From Dyadobacter luteus (GTDB taxonomy: Bacteria > Bacteroidota > Bacteroidia > Cytophagales > Spirosomataceae), in the NCBI RefSeq assembly GCF_003383615.1, contig NZ_QNUL01000018.1, positions 62,001-126,000 of the forward strand: 64,000 bases of DNA, written 5' to 3'. Below, in pieces: positions 26,027 to 35,064 of the stretch. Both the position numbers and the translations under genes were made by a program. The notes under the pieces were generated by a model, which saw only the letters and a list, made by a program, of their open reading frames with translations, had not been told where the DNA came from and did no database searches. Numbering within the stretch: the first letter of the stretch is position 1; each line of letters starts with the position of its first letter.

Positions 26027-27574
26027 ATGCAAAAAAATCTGCTGCTGACTTTCGTTTTACTGACAGTTATTTCTTTCGGAAGTAAAGCGCAGCATCTTCC
26101 CGGTGTTTCCATGGGTAACTATTCGGGAACCAACGCACTTTACCATAATCCGGCCTTCGTTTCAGACAATCGTTACAGCGTATATGTCAATCTGGTCGGC
26201 GCCCAGTTTTACATGGGAAATAATGCTGTTAAATATGATGCTCCTTATTCTTTCATGGCGCTTATTACGAACAGCGTGCCCGATCAATACCGAAACGAAA
26301 GGGGTGTTACACAATTTCCAAGAACATATCTTAAGGAAAAACTGAATGGAAAGGATAAGTTTATGAATGTCGGCGGTGACGTTCGTTTGCCATCCATCAT
26401 GTTTCCCATCATGAAAGGAAGGGCTGGAATTGCGTTAACCACCCGTACCCGGTTTATACTCAATATGGACGACATGACAGAGCCACTCGCCAGGCTGATC
26501 AGTAAAACCACACGACTGGAAGGTTTACAGGGACCACGCTTTGACAACCAATCCGGAAGGCTGCATTTTAATGCCATGGGGGAATTGGCTATGACATTAG
26601 GAGGGACAGTTATAGACAACGAAACTGATTTTTTGAAAGCAGGTATTACTGTAAAACGACTGATCGGTCTGTACAATGCTTATGCGATCATTGAGAATTC
26701 TTCGTTCAGTCTTTCGCCTGATCCTGCTTGGGACAACAAGCGACAGATCATCGAAGTAGATCAGATTAATGCAAAATATGGAATGACCCGAGACGAGGCA
26801 TTTCAGAACATCCGCCCTACTCCCGCCTGGTTACTCGGCAACGCTGCTCCGGGTAGCGGATGGGGATTTGACATCGGTGCTGTTTACGAGTATCGCCCGG
26901 ACATCAACAAATATACTTATACCGAAAAGGGCGTTCGCAAACGTGATGCTTCAAAGAACAAATACCTGTATCGCATTGCAGTATCGCTTACGGACATAGG
27001 TCGGGTTCGTTTCAATAACCCCAATTATCTGTTACAACAGGAAGTACAAACAGCAAACAGACAATTCACTTTCGACGATTTCCAGAAACTGGAAGGCTCA
27101 GAGGGAGTTTTTAATGCCATTAATTCGTCACTGGGCGTAAGCGGGTCACTCGCTCCAAACGTCACGTCTGTACTGCCGACTGCATTCCAGGCGAGTGTCG
27201 ATTATAACATCAAACCCAATGTATACGTCAATGCGCTTTGGGTGCACAACCTCATTCCCCGTTCTGCATTTGGAATGAAAGCCGAATCAGTCGTTGGTGT
27301 AACGCCTCGCTACGAGCATAAATGGTACGAAATTTCCGTACCGCTTGTATTGATGAACCGTTACCGCACTCCCTCCATTGGTTTAGCAGGACGAATCGGA
27401 CCTTTATGGATCGGAACCGACCATCTTCCGGGATTGATTAATATAGGAAAGCCAAAAGCATTTAATTTATATTTCGGGCTTTCGGCCGGACTATTCAGAA
27501 AACCGCCAGAATCTCAAAACAAATGCTGGCCACCAGAAGATTCATGGCTGAGACGGATATTCAGTAAACGATAA
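26027..27574 (+). CDS. DUF5723 family outer-membrane beta-barrel protein
   Basis: A 515-residue exported protein: signal peptide to about residue 21 (SKAQ), then the family pattern LPGVSMGNYSGTNALYHNPA, YSVYVNLVGAQFYMGNNAV and repeated beta strands resembling FadL/PorV-type barrels, ending near GRIGPLWIGTDHLPGL. Bacteroidota encode several copies; function is unknown. It is followed 49 bp later by msrB. Confidence 0.82.
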   Translation: MQKNLLLTFVLLTVISFGSKAQHLPGVSMGNYSGTNALYHNPAFVSDNRYSVYVNLVGAQFYMGNNAVKYDAPYSFMALITNSVPDQYRNERGVTQFPRTYLKEKLNGKDKFMNVGGDVRLPSIMFPIMKGRAGIALTTRTRFILNMDDMTEPLARLISKTTRLEGLQGPRFDNQSGRLHFNAMGELAMTLGGTVIDNETDFLKAGITVKRLIGLYNAYAIIENSSFSLSPDPAWDNKRQIIEVDQINAKYGMTRDEAFQNIRPTPAWLLGNAAPGSGWGFDIGAVYEYRPDINKYTYTEKGVRKRDASKNKYLYRIAVSLTDIGRVRFNNPNYLLQQEVQTANRQFTFDDFQKLEGSEGVFNAINSSLGVSGSLAPNVTSVLPTAFQASVDYNIKPNVYVNALWVHNLIPRSAFGMKAESVVGVTPRYEHKWYEISVPLVLMNRYRTPSIGLAGRIGPLWIGTDHLPGLINIGKPKAFNLYFGLSAGLFRKPPESQNKCWPPEDSWLRRIFSKR

Positions 27575-27623
27575 ACTTTGCTTTGGTGTTATTTTTTTAG
27601 CACTGCTTTAAAACGCAATCATC

Positions 27624-28019
27624 ATGAGAGAAATAGAAAAAACCAAAGAAGAATGGCAACAGGAGCTGACAGGACAACAGTGTTTTGTTTTGTTTGAAAA
27701 AGGTACAGAGCGTCCTTTTTCACATCCCTTTAATGATAATAAGGAAGAAGGTACTTACGCATGTGCTGCATGTGGAACACCATTATTCAGCTCAGAAACC
27801 AAGTATGATTCGGGCTCAGGCTGGCCAAGTTTTTTCCAACCCATTGCCAGCGAAAACGTGGAAGAAATTACAGACAAAAGCCATGGTATGATTCGTACCG
27901 AAGTGGTGTGCAGGAAATGTGGAGGGCATCTTGGACACGTATTCAACGATGGTCCACGTCCGACAGGACTTCGTTATTGCATGAATGGCGTTGCACTGAA
28001 ATTTGATAAAGCTGAATAG
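27624..28019 (+). CDS. msrB: Peptide-methionine (R)-S-oxide reductase MsrB
   Basis: A 131-residue enzyme reducing the R epimer of methionine sulfoxide in proteins. Zinc ligands are in [11 protein letters not shown] and [14 protein letters not shown], the SGSGWPSFF motif is present, and the catalytic cysteine is in RYCMNGVAL. Complete and of usual length; it ends in a terminator. Confidence 0.97.
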   Translation: MREIEKTKEEWQQELTGQQCFVLFEKGTERPFSHPFNDNKEEGTYACAACGTPLFSSETKYDSGSGWPSFFQPIASENVEEITDKSHGMIRTEVVCRKCGGHLGHVFNDGPRPTGLRYCMNGVALKFDKAE

Positions 28020-28030
28020 AATACAGATAA

Positions 28031-28066
28031 GAAAAGCCGGACTTCATCAGATTTGTCCGGCTTTTC
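28031..28066 (+). terminator. Rho-independent terminator after msrB
   Basis: GAAAAGCCGGAC (28031-28042) pairs perfectly with GTCCGGCTTTTC (28055-28066) around a 12-nt loop; a pyrimidine-rich TTATCTTTG follows, which is also the next promoter box. Confidence 0.8.
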
Positions 28067-28067
28067 T

Positions 28068-28075
28068 TATCTTTG
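28068..28075 (+). promoter_or_regulatory. -7 box for PBP1A gene
   Basis: TATCTTTG fits TAnnTTTG and lies 25 bp before the ATG at 28101, immediately after the msrB terminator stem. A leader of about 20 nt is implied; no strong -33 element is seen. Confidence 0.45.
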
Positions 28076-28100
28076 AAACCTTACGAACCTTTAACGTTTG

Positions 28101-30653
28101 ATGGAAGTAATCAGATCGTTCTTTTACAAAATAAAAACCATGTTCCAGTTTATTGGAACACAGATCTCAACGTTTTTTAGCTTTATTTTCTACAAGATTT
28201 TTTCCCTCATAGCAGGTAAAACAAAAGCCGACGCGTTTCTGGATTCATATAACAGAAAGCGACAGGCCTTGTCTGACTGGTGGGATAGCAAATTCGATAA
28301 AGAGTCTGCATACTACCGCTCTATCAGCATCATTTGGAAAACGGTAGTTTATGGTTTTTTGGGTGCGTGTTTTTATATTTTTTGCGTAGAAACAAACTTC
28401 CTTTGGTTAATGGGAAGTATGCCCAGTGTAGAAGATTTACAGAATCCAAAGGTCAACCAATCCTCAGAAATATACACCGCAGATGGCGTGCTGATCGGCA
28501 AGTTCTACACTGAAAACCGCACACCGGTAACCGCGGAGATGATCTCTCCGAATCTGGTTAAGGCCTTGATAGCGACAGAGGATATCCGTTTTTACAAACA
28601 TTCTGGTATTGATTACAAGGCCATGGCCAGCGTTGCCATCGGAATTGTATCAGGTGCAACAGATCGTGGAGGTGGTAGTACGATTACACAACAACTCGCA
28701 AAAAAGCTTTTCAAAACACGCAGAAGCGGGGCTAGAGGGCTTTTAGGCTCTGTTCCCGTGTTGAGTACTATTATTTATAAAACGAAGGAGTGGCTTACCG
28801 CCATCAAGCTTGAAAGAAACTTCACGAAGCAGGAAATCCTGACCATGTATTTCAATACAGTGGATTACGGAAGTAATACCTATGGAATTAACACTGCTGC
28901 CAAATCCTATTTCAGTAAATCGCCGGATAGTCTTAATATTCAGGAAGCTGCCGTATTGGTCGGACTTCAGAAGGCAACAACTACCTACAATCCGATACGC
29001 AATCCGAAACGTTCGCTTGAACGCCGGAATGTGGTAATCGGCCAGATGCAAAAATATGGCTACATCACTGCAAAACAGGCTGATTCTATCAGCGCATTGC
29101 CCATTGAGCTGAAAACCAAATTCGAAACGCCCTACGACGGCAACGCCAATTACTTCAAAAATGCAGTAGTTGACTTTGTTAAAAAATGGGGTGATGAAAA
29201 TGGATATGACCTGTATACCGACGGTCTGAAAATATACACTACCATTGACTCTCACATGCAGGAACATGCGGAGGAAGCAATGACTGAAAAAATGAAGCAG
29301 CTTCAGCGTGTGTTTGAAGATCACTGGGGAAAACAGAATCCATGGGTAGATGAAAACGGCAAGGAAATTCCTGATTTTCTGACTAACGTAATCAAACGTA
29401 CCAGCAGATACCGTACACTGGCTGCAAAGTTTCCATCCAACCCGGACAGCGTCCTTCATTACCTGAATAAAAAGGATACTATGATGGTGTATGACTGGAA
29501 GAATAGTAGCGAAATGAAGAAATACTGGAGCTCCATGGATTCGCTGGATTACTACAAGCGTATTCTGAGAGCAGGTATGATGGCCATGGATCCGCACACG
29601 GGACAGATCAGAGCATGGGTAGGCGGACTTGATTACAACTTCTTTAAATATGATGCGGTAAAACAAGGAAAACGCCAGCCAGGATCAACCTTTAAACCAT
29701 TTGTCTACACCACTGCCATTGATGATTCTTCCTTCAATATGAGTCCCTGCGACCAGATTGTGGATAAGCCGTTTATGAAAAAGTATATCGAAGACGGTGA
29801 AGAAAAAGAATGGAAACCGAGAAACGCAACGGGTACTTTCAGTTATGCCAACATGACACTGAGACGTGCGCTGGCTCAGTCTATCAACTCTGTTACAGCT
29901 GAACTAACGGATCAGGTAGGCCCGGCGAATGTGGCCCGTTATGCGAAAAAAATGGGTATCACCACTCCGTTGAAAGGATTACCTTCCATTGGGCTTGGAC
30001 CGTTTGATGTGTCTTTGTATGATATGGTGGCGGCATATAGTGTTTTTGTCAATAACGGCACCTACACCGAACCGATATTGGTAAATAAGATTGAAGACAG
30101 CAACGGTAAAGTGATAGAAGAATTCTTGCCTGAGCATCGTCAGGCCATCAGTCCTGAATCGGCTTTCCTGATGGTTCAGATGCTGAAAGGTGGTGTAGAA
30201 GAACCGGGAGGAACGTCGGGAAGTATCAGATGGCGTTATGACGTCACTAAAAATGGCAATGAAATCGGTGGAAAAACCGGGACTACATCTAACAACTCCG
30301 ACGGCTGGTTTATGTGTGTAACACGCGACCTGGTGGTTGGTGCCTGGGTAGGTGGCGACGACCGGAGTATTCACTTCCGTACTACCAATCTGGGGGAAGG
30401 TGCCAAAACCGCCCTGCCTATTGTTGGTAGGTTCCTCGAAAAAATTTACAGAGACAAGGCAGTTGGCATAGAGCCTGGCCCTTTTCCGAAACCAAATTTT
30501 AAAGTCACGAAAGAATATAACTGTCCAACCCAATGGGCACCGGCAGAAAGCGATTCGCTGGATGTGGATAGTGACAGTACAGGTGTAAAAATTGATGAAG
30601 ATGACCTGATTGGTCCACCACCTATACCGCTGGATACAGCGAGAAGGAGATAA
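28101..30653 (+). CDS. Class A penicillin-binding protein 1A (transglycosylase/transpeptidase)
   Basis: About 850 residues: a cytoplasmic helical leader, one membrane anchor near residues 85-110, a GT51 glycosyltransferase domain (ALIATEDIRFYKHSGID, GGSTITQQLAKKLFKTR) and a transpeptidase domain with SxxK in PGSTFKPF, SxN in AQSINSV and KTG in GGKTGTTSNN. It polymerises and cross-links peptidoglycan. The C-terminal tail is acidic and Ser/Asp rich. The preceding TTG codon is in frame, but the ATG at 28101 is the natural start. The N-terminal extension of about 80 residues before the anchor is longer than in E. coli. Confidence 0.95.
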   Translation: MEVIRSFFYKIKTMFQFIGTQISTFFSFIFYKIFSLIAGKTKADAFLDSYNRKRQALSDWWDSKFDKESAYYRSISIIWKTVVYGFLGACFYIFCVETNFLWLMGSMPSVEDLQNPKVNQSSEIYTADGVLIGKFYTENRTPVTAEMISPNLVKALIATEDIRFYKHSGIDYKAMASVAIGIVSGATDRGGGSTITQQLAKKLFKTRRSGARGLLGSVPVLSTIIYKTKEWLTAIKLERNFTKQEILTMYFNTVDYGSNTYGINTAAKSYFSKSPDSLNIQEAAVLVGLQKATTTYNPIRNPKRSLERRNVVIGQMQKYGYITAKQADSISALPIELKTKFETPYDGNANYFKNAVVDFVKKWGDENGYDLYTDGLKIYTTIDSHMQEHAEEAMTEKMKQLQRVFEDHWGKQNPWVDENGKEIPDFLTNVIKRTSRYRTLAAKFPSNPDSVLHYLNKKDTMMVYDWKNSSEMKKYWSSMDSLDYYKRILRAGMMAMDPHTGQIRAWVGGLDYNFFKYDAVKQGKRQPGSTFKPFVYTTAIDDSSFNMSPCDQIVDKPFMKKYIEDGEEKEWKPRNATGTFSYANMTLRRALAQSINSVTAELTDQVGPANVARYAKKMGITTPLKGLPSIGLGPFDVSLYDMVAAYSVFVNNGTYTEPILVNKIEDSNGKVIEEFLPEHRQAISPESAFLMVQMLKGGVEEPGGTSGSIRWRYDVTKNGNEIGGKTGTTSNNSDGWFMCVTRDLVVGAWVGGDDRSIHFRTTNLGEGAKTALPIVGRFLEKIYRDKAVGIEPGPFPKPNFKVTKEYNCPTQWAPAESDSLDVDSDSTGVKIDEDDLIGPPPIPLDTARRR

Positions 30654-30660
30654 TAAAAAA

Positions 30661-30688
30661 TGGCAGCTTTCGATTACGAAGGCTGCCA
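30661..30688. terminator. Terminator after PBP1A gene
   Basis: TGGCAGCTTTCG (30661-30672) pairs with CGAAGGCTGCCA (30677-30688) with one mismatch, flanked by six A on the left and six T on the right. Confidence 0.88.
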
Positions 30689-30761
30689 TTTTTTATTGTT
30701 AAGGAATTTTATAAAGATTTATTCGGCCGTATTTACGATAGAAAAGCATGCATACTTCTCA

Positions 30762-30971
30762 TCATCTATATGTTTTTTTCATAGCCTTGTAAAAATGAAA
30801 TGAATTCAGACTGAATACGATCGACATCATTGAATTAAAAAACAAGGGGCTACTATAGAATTCGTCCCATGTCATCACAAAACCTTTCTGATAAAATCCA
30901 TACGCAACCGAAAATAACATGATTAATGCCAGGATTGTGGTAACTATAAATCTGGTCTTGGGATTTTTCAT
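30762..30971 (-). CDS. Small two-helix membrane protein
   Basis: A 69-residue frame with two hydrophobic segments (FIVTTILALIMLFSVAYGFY and FFNSMMSIVFSLNSFHFYKA) and a basic tail. I recognise no family. It follows the nitronate monooxygenase by 30 bp on the same strand, so it may be the last gene of that transcript. Confidence 0.5.
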   Translation of the reverse strand: MKNPKTRFIVTTILALIMLFSVAYGFYQKGFVMTWDEFYSSPLFFNSMMSIVFSLNSFHFYKAMKKTYR

Positions 30972-31001
30972 ATGTTTTAAAACTTTATACTTAACAATTC
31001 A

Positions 31002-32063
31002 TTATTCTGACCATCCCGCCTCTGCTATCAACTCCCTGACTATCTCCGCAGAAGTTTTCAACTTAGCCAAATGCGCAGATTGACCCGCCCATAATGTGGT
31101 AAATTCTTTATTATTTAGCTTTTGAGAAGCCGTTCTGATTGGTACGGTAAGATCATTTAATAGTGGATAAGCAGGAAAATCAAGATTGAGTTTCTCCACT
31201 TCATTATGAAAAGTATTACGTATCCCCCTGGCCCAACGACCAGAAAATGCTCGCGTCAGGACGGTATCCGTGTCCACACTCTCATGCACCACTTGTTTGT
31301 AATTATCAATACTCAAACTTTCATTACTTCTTAAAAATGCAGAACCTACCTGTACTCCTGCAGCACCGAGTATCATCGCAGCTTTTATCGTTCTTCCATC
31401 CATGATGCCACCAGCTGCCAATACAGGTACAGATACTTCATCCACAACTTGCGGAATGAGTGACATAGCTCCTATTTGTGGCAAAGGCTCGTCAAAGAAA
31501 AACGTACCTCTATGTCCTCCTGCTTCAATTCCCTGTGCCGTGATTAAGTCAATACCCATACTTTCCAGTTGCTTCGCTTCCCGTACCGATGTAGCAGTAC
31601 CGATCAGAACGATTCCGGCATCGTGCAAACGCTGAATACTTTCAGCATCAATTACTCCAAAGGTGAAACTAACCACCGGCACATGTTCGCTGATCAGTAT
31701 TTCAACCTGTTCACGGTATGAGTAATGCTGAAGTTTTTCAATATCCACCAGGGGATGTTCCAAACCGTATCGATTCGTTATAACAACCAGTTTATCCTGA
31801 ATAGCGCTGATTGCCGCAACATCAATAGCCGGCATATCATGTGCAAAAAGATTAACTGCAAACGGTTTATCAGTAAGTGCTTTTGTTTTACGGATCAGGT
31901 CAAGCGTTTTTTCGGGAGACTGCAAACCAACAGGAAGCGAACCCAGCCCTCCCTCATTAGACACCGCCGCCACCATTTCAGGAGTAGTAACACCAAGCAT
32001 GGGTGCCTGAACAAGAGGGTATTTTACTTTAAGAAGATTTATTAGCTGATTGGTCCGGTTCAT
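31002..32063 (-). CDS. Nitronate monooxygenase (2-nitropropane dioxygenase family)
   Basis: A 353-residue FMN enzyme with a TIM barrel: VKYPLVQAPMLGVTTPEMVA at the start, the IGTATSVREAKQLESMGIDL region, QGIEAGGHRGTF (substrate/flavin loop) and AAGGIMDGRTIKAAMILGAA near the FMN phosphate. It oxidises propionate-3-nitronate or similar alkyl nitronates, a detoxification role. It starts 12 bp after a 57-residue membrane-protein gene, so it is likely expressed with the small-protein cluster upstream. Confidence 0.9.
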   Translation of the reverse strand: MNRTNQLINLLKVKYPLVQAPMLGVTTPEMVAAVSNEGGLGSLPVGLQSPEKTLDLIRKTKALTDKPFAVNLFAHDMPAIDVAAISAIQDKLVVITNRYGLEHPLVDIEKLQHYSYREQVEILISEHVPVVSFTFGVIDAESIQRLHDAGIVLIGTATSVREAKQLESMGIDLITAQGIEAGGHRGTFFFDEPLPQIGAMSLIPQVVDEVSVPVLAAGGIMDGRTIKAAMILGAAGVQVGSAFLRSNESLSIDNYKQVVHESVDTDTVLTRAFSGRWARGIRNTFHNEVEKLNLDFPAYPLLNDLTVPIRTASQKLNNKEFTTLWAGQSAHLAKLKTSAEIVRELIAEAGWSE

Positions 32064-32075
32064 AAGGTCTTTATT

Positions 32076-32249
32076 TTATGTCCTTTTGTATTTCAACGCT
32101 ACTCTTGCCGCAATCCATATCTGCGCAGCCAGCAAAGCTACAATATCAATCTTTTCTAAATCCTGATCCAGATACAACATCTTGTATAAAAGATGGCAAC
32201 AGATAGCAAACATGATCGCGGATACTCCCGTGGTGATGAGTGATTTCAT
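32076..32249 (-). CDS. 57-residue membrane protein (previously easy to miss)
   Basis: Read on the minus strand from ATG at 32249 to TAA at 32076: MKSLITTGVSAIMFAICCHL, then a charged loop (DQDLEKID) and a second hydrophobic segment (IVALLAAQIWIAARVAL) ending KYKRT. Two membrane helices are likely. It sits 12 bp before the nitronate monooxygenase start and in line with other small membrane-protein genes, which supports it being real. No family recognised. Confidence 0.55.
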   Translation of the reverse strand: MKSLITTGVSAIMFAICCHLLYKMLYLDQDLEKIDIVALLAAQIWIAARVALKYKRT

Positions 32250-32309
32250 AGTGTGGGTTGATTAAGAGAGGATATTTACCACAGCTCATTCTTAGATTTC
32301 ACTTGTGGA

Positions 32310-32393
32310 TTACCTTCTCAAATAAAATTTGATATAAATTCCCAAGAGTAGTACAGACAGGATAGATGCTATACCCAGATAAAACCAATACAT
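32310..32393 (-). CDS. 27-residue single-helix membrane peptide
   Basis: On the minus strand ATG (32393) opens MYWFYLGIASILSVLLLGIY followed by IKFYLRR and a stop at 32310: one hydrophobic helix with a basic end, as in many bacterial microproteins. It lies 25 bp after the 71-residue gene and before the 57-residue gene. Reality depends on conservation; no family is known to me. Confidence 0.45.
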   Translation of the reverse strand: MYWFYLGIASILSVLLLGIYIKFYLRR

Positions 32394-32418
32394 GTTGTCA
32401 AGCTTATCAGATTAGCTT

Positions 32419-32634
32419 TTATAAGCCCTTACTCTTCAACTCTTTAATTTCATTCCTGAGTTTATAAACTTCCTTTTTTATACGTAACAATGCATCAATC
32501 AGCCAAACAATTGTCAAATATAACCCGACGGTCATAATGGACATACCATCTTCCACGTTGCCATACATTCTAAAAAAGCAGCCGATGAAAAAAATCAGCA
32601 ATCCGATAATAAGAAGCATAGTTTGACGATTCAT
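32419..32634 (-). CDS. 71-residue two-helix membrane protein with coiled-coil tail
   Basis: It starts MNRQTMLLIIGLLIFFIGCF (helix 1), then NVEDGMSIMTVGLYLTIVWL (helix 2) and a charged coiled tail (IKKEVYKLRNEIKELKSKGL). Lies 43 bp downstream of the LuxR-type regulator on the same strand. No named family recognised; the layout suggests a small membrane-bound sensor or modulator, which is inference only. Confidence 0.6.
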   Translation of the reverse strand: MNRQTMLLIIGLLIFFIGCFFRMYGNVEDGMSIMTVGLYLTIVWLIDALLRIKKEVYKLRNEIKELKSKGL

Positions 32635-32677
32635 AATATGAATTTTTAGGTATCCTGAATTAAAAATAAGTAACTCA

Positions 32678-32935
32678 TTAAAATAAATCTATTATCACCG
32701 CATACTTATACAAGGCACCATATCCCTGCATTCCAAGCTTCTTACCAATACGATTCTTGTAATTATCAATGGATTTGGGCATCACATTCATGTGAACTGC
32801 GATGTCCTTAGAAGTTAAGCCATTTGTGAGGTAAACAAGAATTATCCACTCTGTATCAGATAACAGATAGATCTTGGGGTGCGGAAGCGAGAGATGATTA
32901 GATGTATGATGCATATTGCTCCATGTTAAGTGCAA
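32678..32935 (-). CDS. Small LuxR-type helix-turn-helix regulator
   Basis: An 85-residue protein with a GerE/LuxR helix-turn-helix: LSDTEWIILVYLTNGLTSKD, IAVHMNVMPKSIDNYKNRIG and KKLGMQGYGALYKYAV. There is no receiver or ligand-binding domain. The true start may be the internal Met at codon 8. It heads a leftward run of tiny membrane proteins and is preceded by a two-copy 33-bp direct repeat at 33091-33156. Confidence 0.8.
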   Translation of the reverse strand: MHLTWSNMHHTSNHLSLPHPKIYLLSDTEWIILVYLTNGLTSKDIAVHMNVMPKSIDNYKNRIGKKLGMQGYGALYKYAVIIDLF

Positions 32936-33090
32936 CTAAACTGACTTAATCATTTCACAACGTTGAATGGCTGACAATAATAATCAGTCAAATTGAAATG
33001 TCAAACTATTTCTAATAAAAAAAACTATTCAGCGGTTATCACGATTATGAAATTGCTGTGTATTTAAACGTAAAAGTTGATCAGCCATTT

Positions 33091-33156
33091 TCAGATATTT
33101 TACCCCGTACACCGGTATAAATATCTGATATTTTACCCCCTGCACCGGTACAATTA
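33091..33156. repeat. Two tandem 33-bp direct repeats upstream of the LuxR-type gene
   Basis: Copies at 33091-33123 and 33124-33156 share GATATTTTACCCC followed by CACCGGTA, with about five differences over 33 bases. They lie between the 3' end of the ABC exporter gene and the 5' end of the LuxR-type gene. The spacing, near three helical turns, is compatible with a regulator binding site. Confidence 0.7.
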
Positions 33157-33174
33157 TCCAAAACATCGTAAACC

Positions 33175-34944
33175 TTATCCAATCTTCAACACCTCTTTGT
33201 ACTGCATTCGGTACAAATTGGCATAGAAACCTTCCTTTTCCAGAAGTTGTTCGTGGTTTCCTTCTTCCATAATTTCTCCTTTATCTACCACGATGATCTT
33301 ATCAGCTTCCTGAATGGTCGATAGCCTGTGGGCAATGACGATGGCGGTCCTCCCTTTCATCAGTTTCTCAATGGCCTTTTGGATCAGTTCTTCGGTTTCT
33401 GTATCCACTGAAGAAGTTGCCTCATCCAGCACGATGATTTTCGGCTCGTGTACCATCGCACGTACAAATGAAATCAGCTGGCGCTGACCTACGGACAAGG
33501 TTGCCCCGCGTTCCATCACGTTGTATTGATATCCGCCGGGCAGTCTTTCAATAAAATCATGAACACCTACCAACCGTGCCGCTTCAATGATCTTTTCTTC
33601 TGTAATAGAAAAATCACCCAAACGAATGTTGTTTTCTATCGTATCAGAAAAAAGGAAAACATCCTGCAATACAATACCAACATGTTTTCTCAAGGCATTA
33701 AGCTCATACTTTTCCACTTCTACATCATCCACCAGAATGTTTCCTTTGTTGATATCATAAAAGCGCGTCAGCAAGTTGATAATAGACGATTTCCCCGCAC
33801 CGGTTGCACCTACCAACGCTACAGTTTTACCTTCATCTACTTTGAAGCTGATGTCTTTCAAAACATATTCTTCCTCATTATAGGCAAACCATACATTTTT
33901 AAACTCTACTTTTCCTTTGATGATTTCAGGATCAAATGTGCCTTCATTGGCTGTGTACTCGTCACTATCCAGCAATTTCAAAATACGGTCGGTACTTACA
34001 ATCCCCATTTGAAGGGTATTGAAGCGGTCGGCCAACTGACGGATTGGTCTGAAGAAAAGGTTGATAAACATCACAAAAGCGGTCACTGTCCCGAAAGTCA
34101 CCTCGGCATCCAATATCTGTTTGGAACCATACCAAACCACCAGCCCGGTTCCGGCGGCCGCAATCACATCCGCAACAGGGAAGTAAATCGAATAATACAG
34201 AATGGACCGGATATTGGCATCCCTGTGCACCTTATTGATCTCCTGAAATTTCTTGTATTCGATATGTTCGCTACTGAAAATCTGCACAATGCTCATTCCG
34301 GTGATATGCTCCTGCACGAATGAGTTCAGGTTAGAAACAGCGGCACGTACTTCGTTAAAGGAATCTTTGATCTTTTCTTTAAAAACATAAGTACAAAAAA
34401 GCATCAGCGGAATCATCGATAAACTAATGATGGATAGTTTCCAGTCGGTGTAGAACATCACAGCAATGATCAGCGTCAGCTGCAGAATATCGCCGGCAAT
34501 AGCCGCCATACCATCACTGAACACGTTGGAAAGCGTTTCAACATCTGAAATCGTTCTGGTCACCAGTCGACCGATGGGAGTCTGATCAAAAAATTTGAGT
34601 CGGAGACCAATGATTTTTTCATACAACTGTACCCTTATATCACGGATAATATACTGTCCCAGCCAGCCCGACATATAGGTATTCCAGAATTGCGCAATGC
34701 CTTGTACTAAAGTCACCACCACCATGATTACTAGCATGAGTGTGAGCTGAGAATAATTCCCGTTGGCAATAGGCGTATCTATAGTATATTTAATCAGAAG
34801 CGGGGTAAGCGGCGCCAGCAGCGCATTCAGCATAATAATACCTATAAGAAGATAAAACTGCTTTTGATAGGGCTTTACAAATACATACAAACGCCTTAGC
34901 GTGGGAAGGTCGAATATCTGGCCGCTTTTGGTTTCCTGATTCAC
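33175..34944 (-). CDS. ABC exporter half-transporter (fused membrane and ATPase domains)
   Basis: A 589-residue protein: an N-terminal six-helix exporter domain (about 20-320) and an ATPase domain with Walker A VGATGAGKSSI, the Q-loop LQDVFLF, signature LSVGQRQL and Walker B IIVLDEATSSVD, plus the H-loop AHRLSTIQ. It belongs to the MsbA/MdlB-like type that acts as homo- or heterodimer exporting lipids, peptides or drugs. The partner and substrate are not evident. It starts divergently from the DUF4126 gene. Confidence 0.93.
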   Translation of the reverse strand: MNQETKSGQIFDLPTLRRLYVFVKPYQKQFYLLIGIIMLNALLAPLTPLLIKYTIDTPIANGNYSQLTLMLVIMVVVTLVQGIAQFWNTYMSGWLGQYIIRDIRVQLYEKIIGLRLKFFDQTPIGRLVTRTISDVETLSNVFSDGMAAIAGDILQLTLIIAVMFYTDWKLSIISLSMIPLMLFCTYVFKEKIKDSFNEVRAAVSNLNSFVQEHITGMSIVQIFSSEHIEYKKFQEINKVHRDANIRSILYYSIYFPVADVIAAAGTGLVVWYGSKQILDAEVTFGTVTAFVMFINLFFRPIRQLADRFNTLQMGIVSTDRILKLLDSDEYTANEGTFDPEIIKGKVEFKNVWFAYNEEEYVLKDISFKVDEGKTVALVGATGAGKSSIINLLTRFYDINKGNILVDDVEVEKYELNALRKHVGIVLQDVFLFSDTIENNIRLGDFSITEEKIIEAARLVGVHDFIERLPGGYQYNVMERGATLSVGQRQLISFVRAMVHEPKIIVLDEATSSVDTETEELIQKAIEKLMKGRTAIVIAHRLSTIQEADKIIVVDKGEIMEEGNHEQLLEKEGFYANLYRMQYKEVLKIG

Positions 34945-35064
34945 TAATTGTTCTGCTATTTAACTGGTATGGAAGTCAACAACGAAAAAGCAAAATTAGT
35001 CACAGCCCGCTAAAAAAACGTATTTTTATATACCTTTCAACCAAATCTACACGCACACGATCAC

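Noticed and set aside
28743-29666. 307-residue frame opposite PBP1A
   Set aside because: Pure shadow of the coding strand; no domain.
33526-34323. 265-residue frame opposite the ABC exporter
   Set aside because: Shadow of a well-supported gene.
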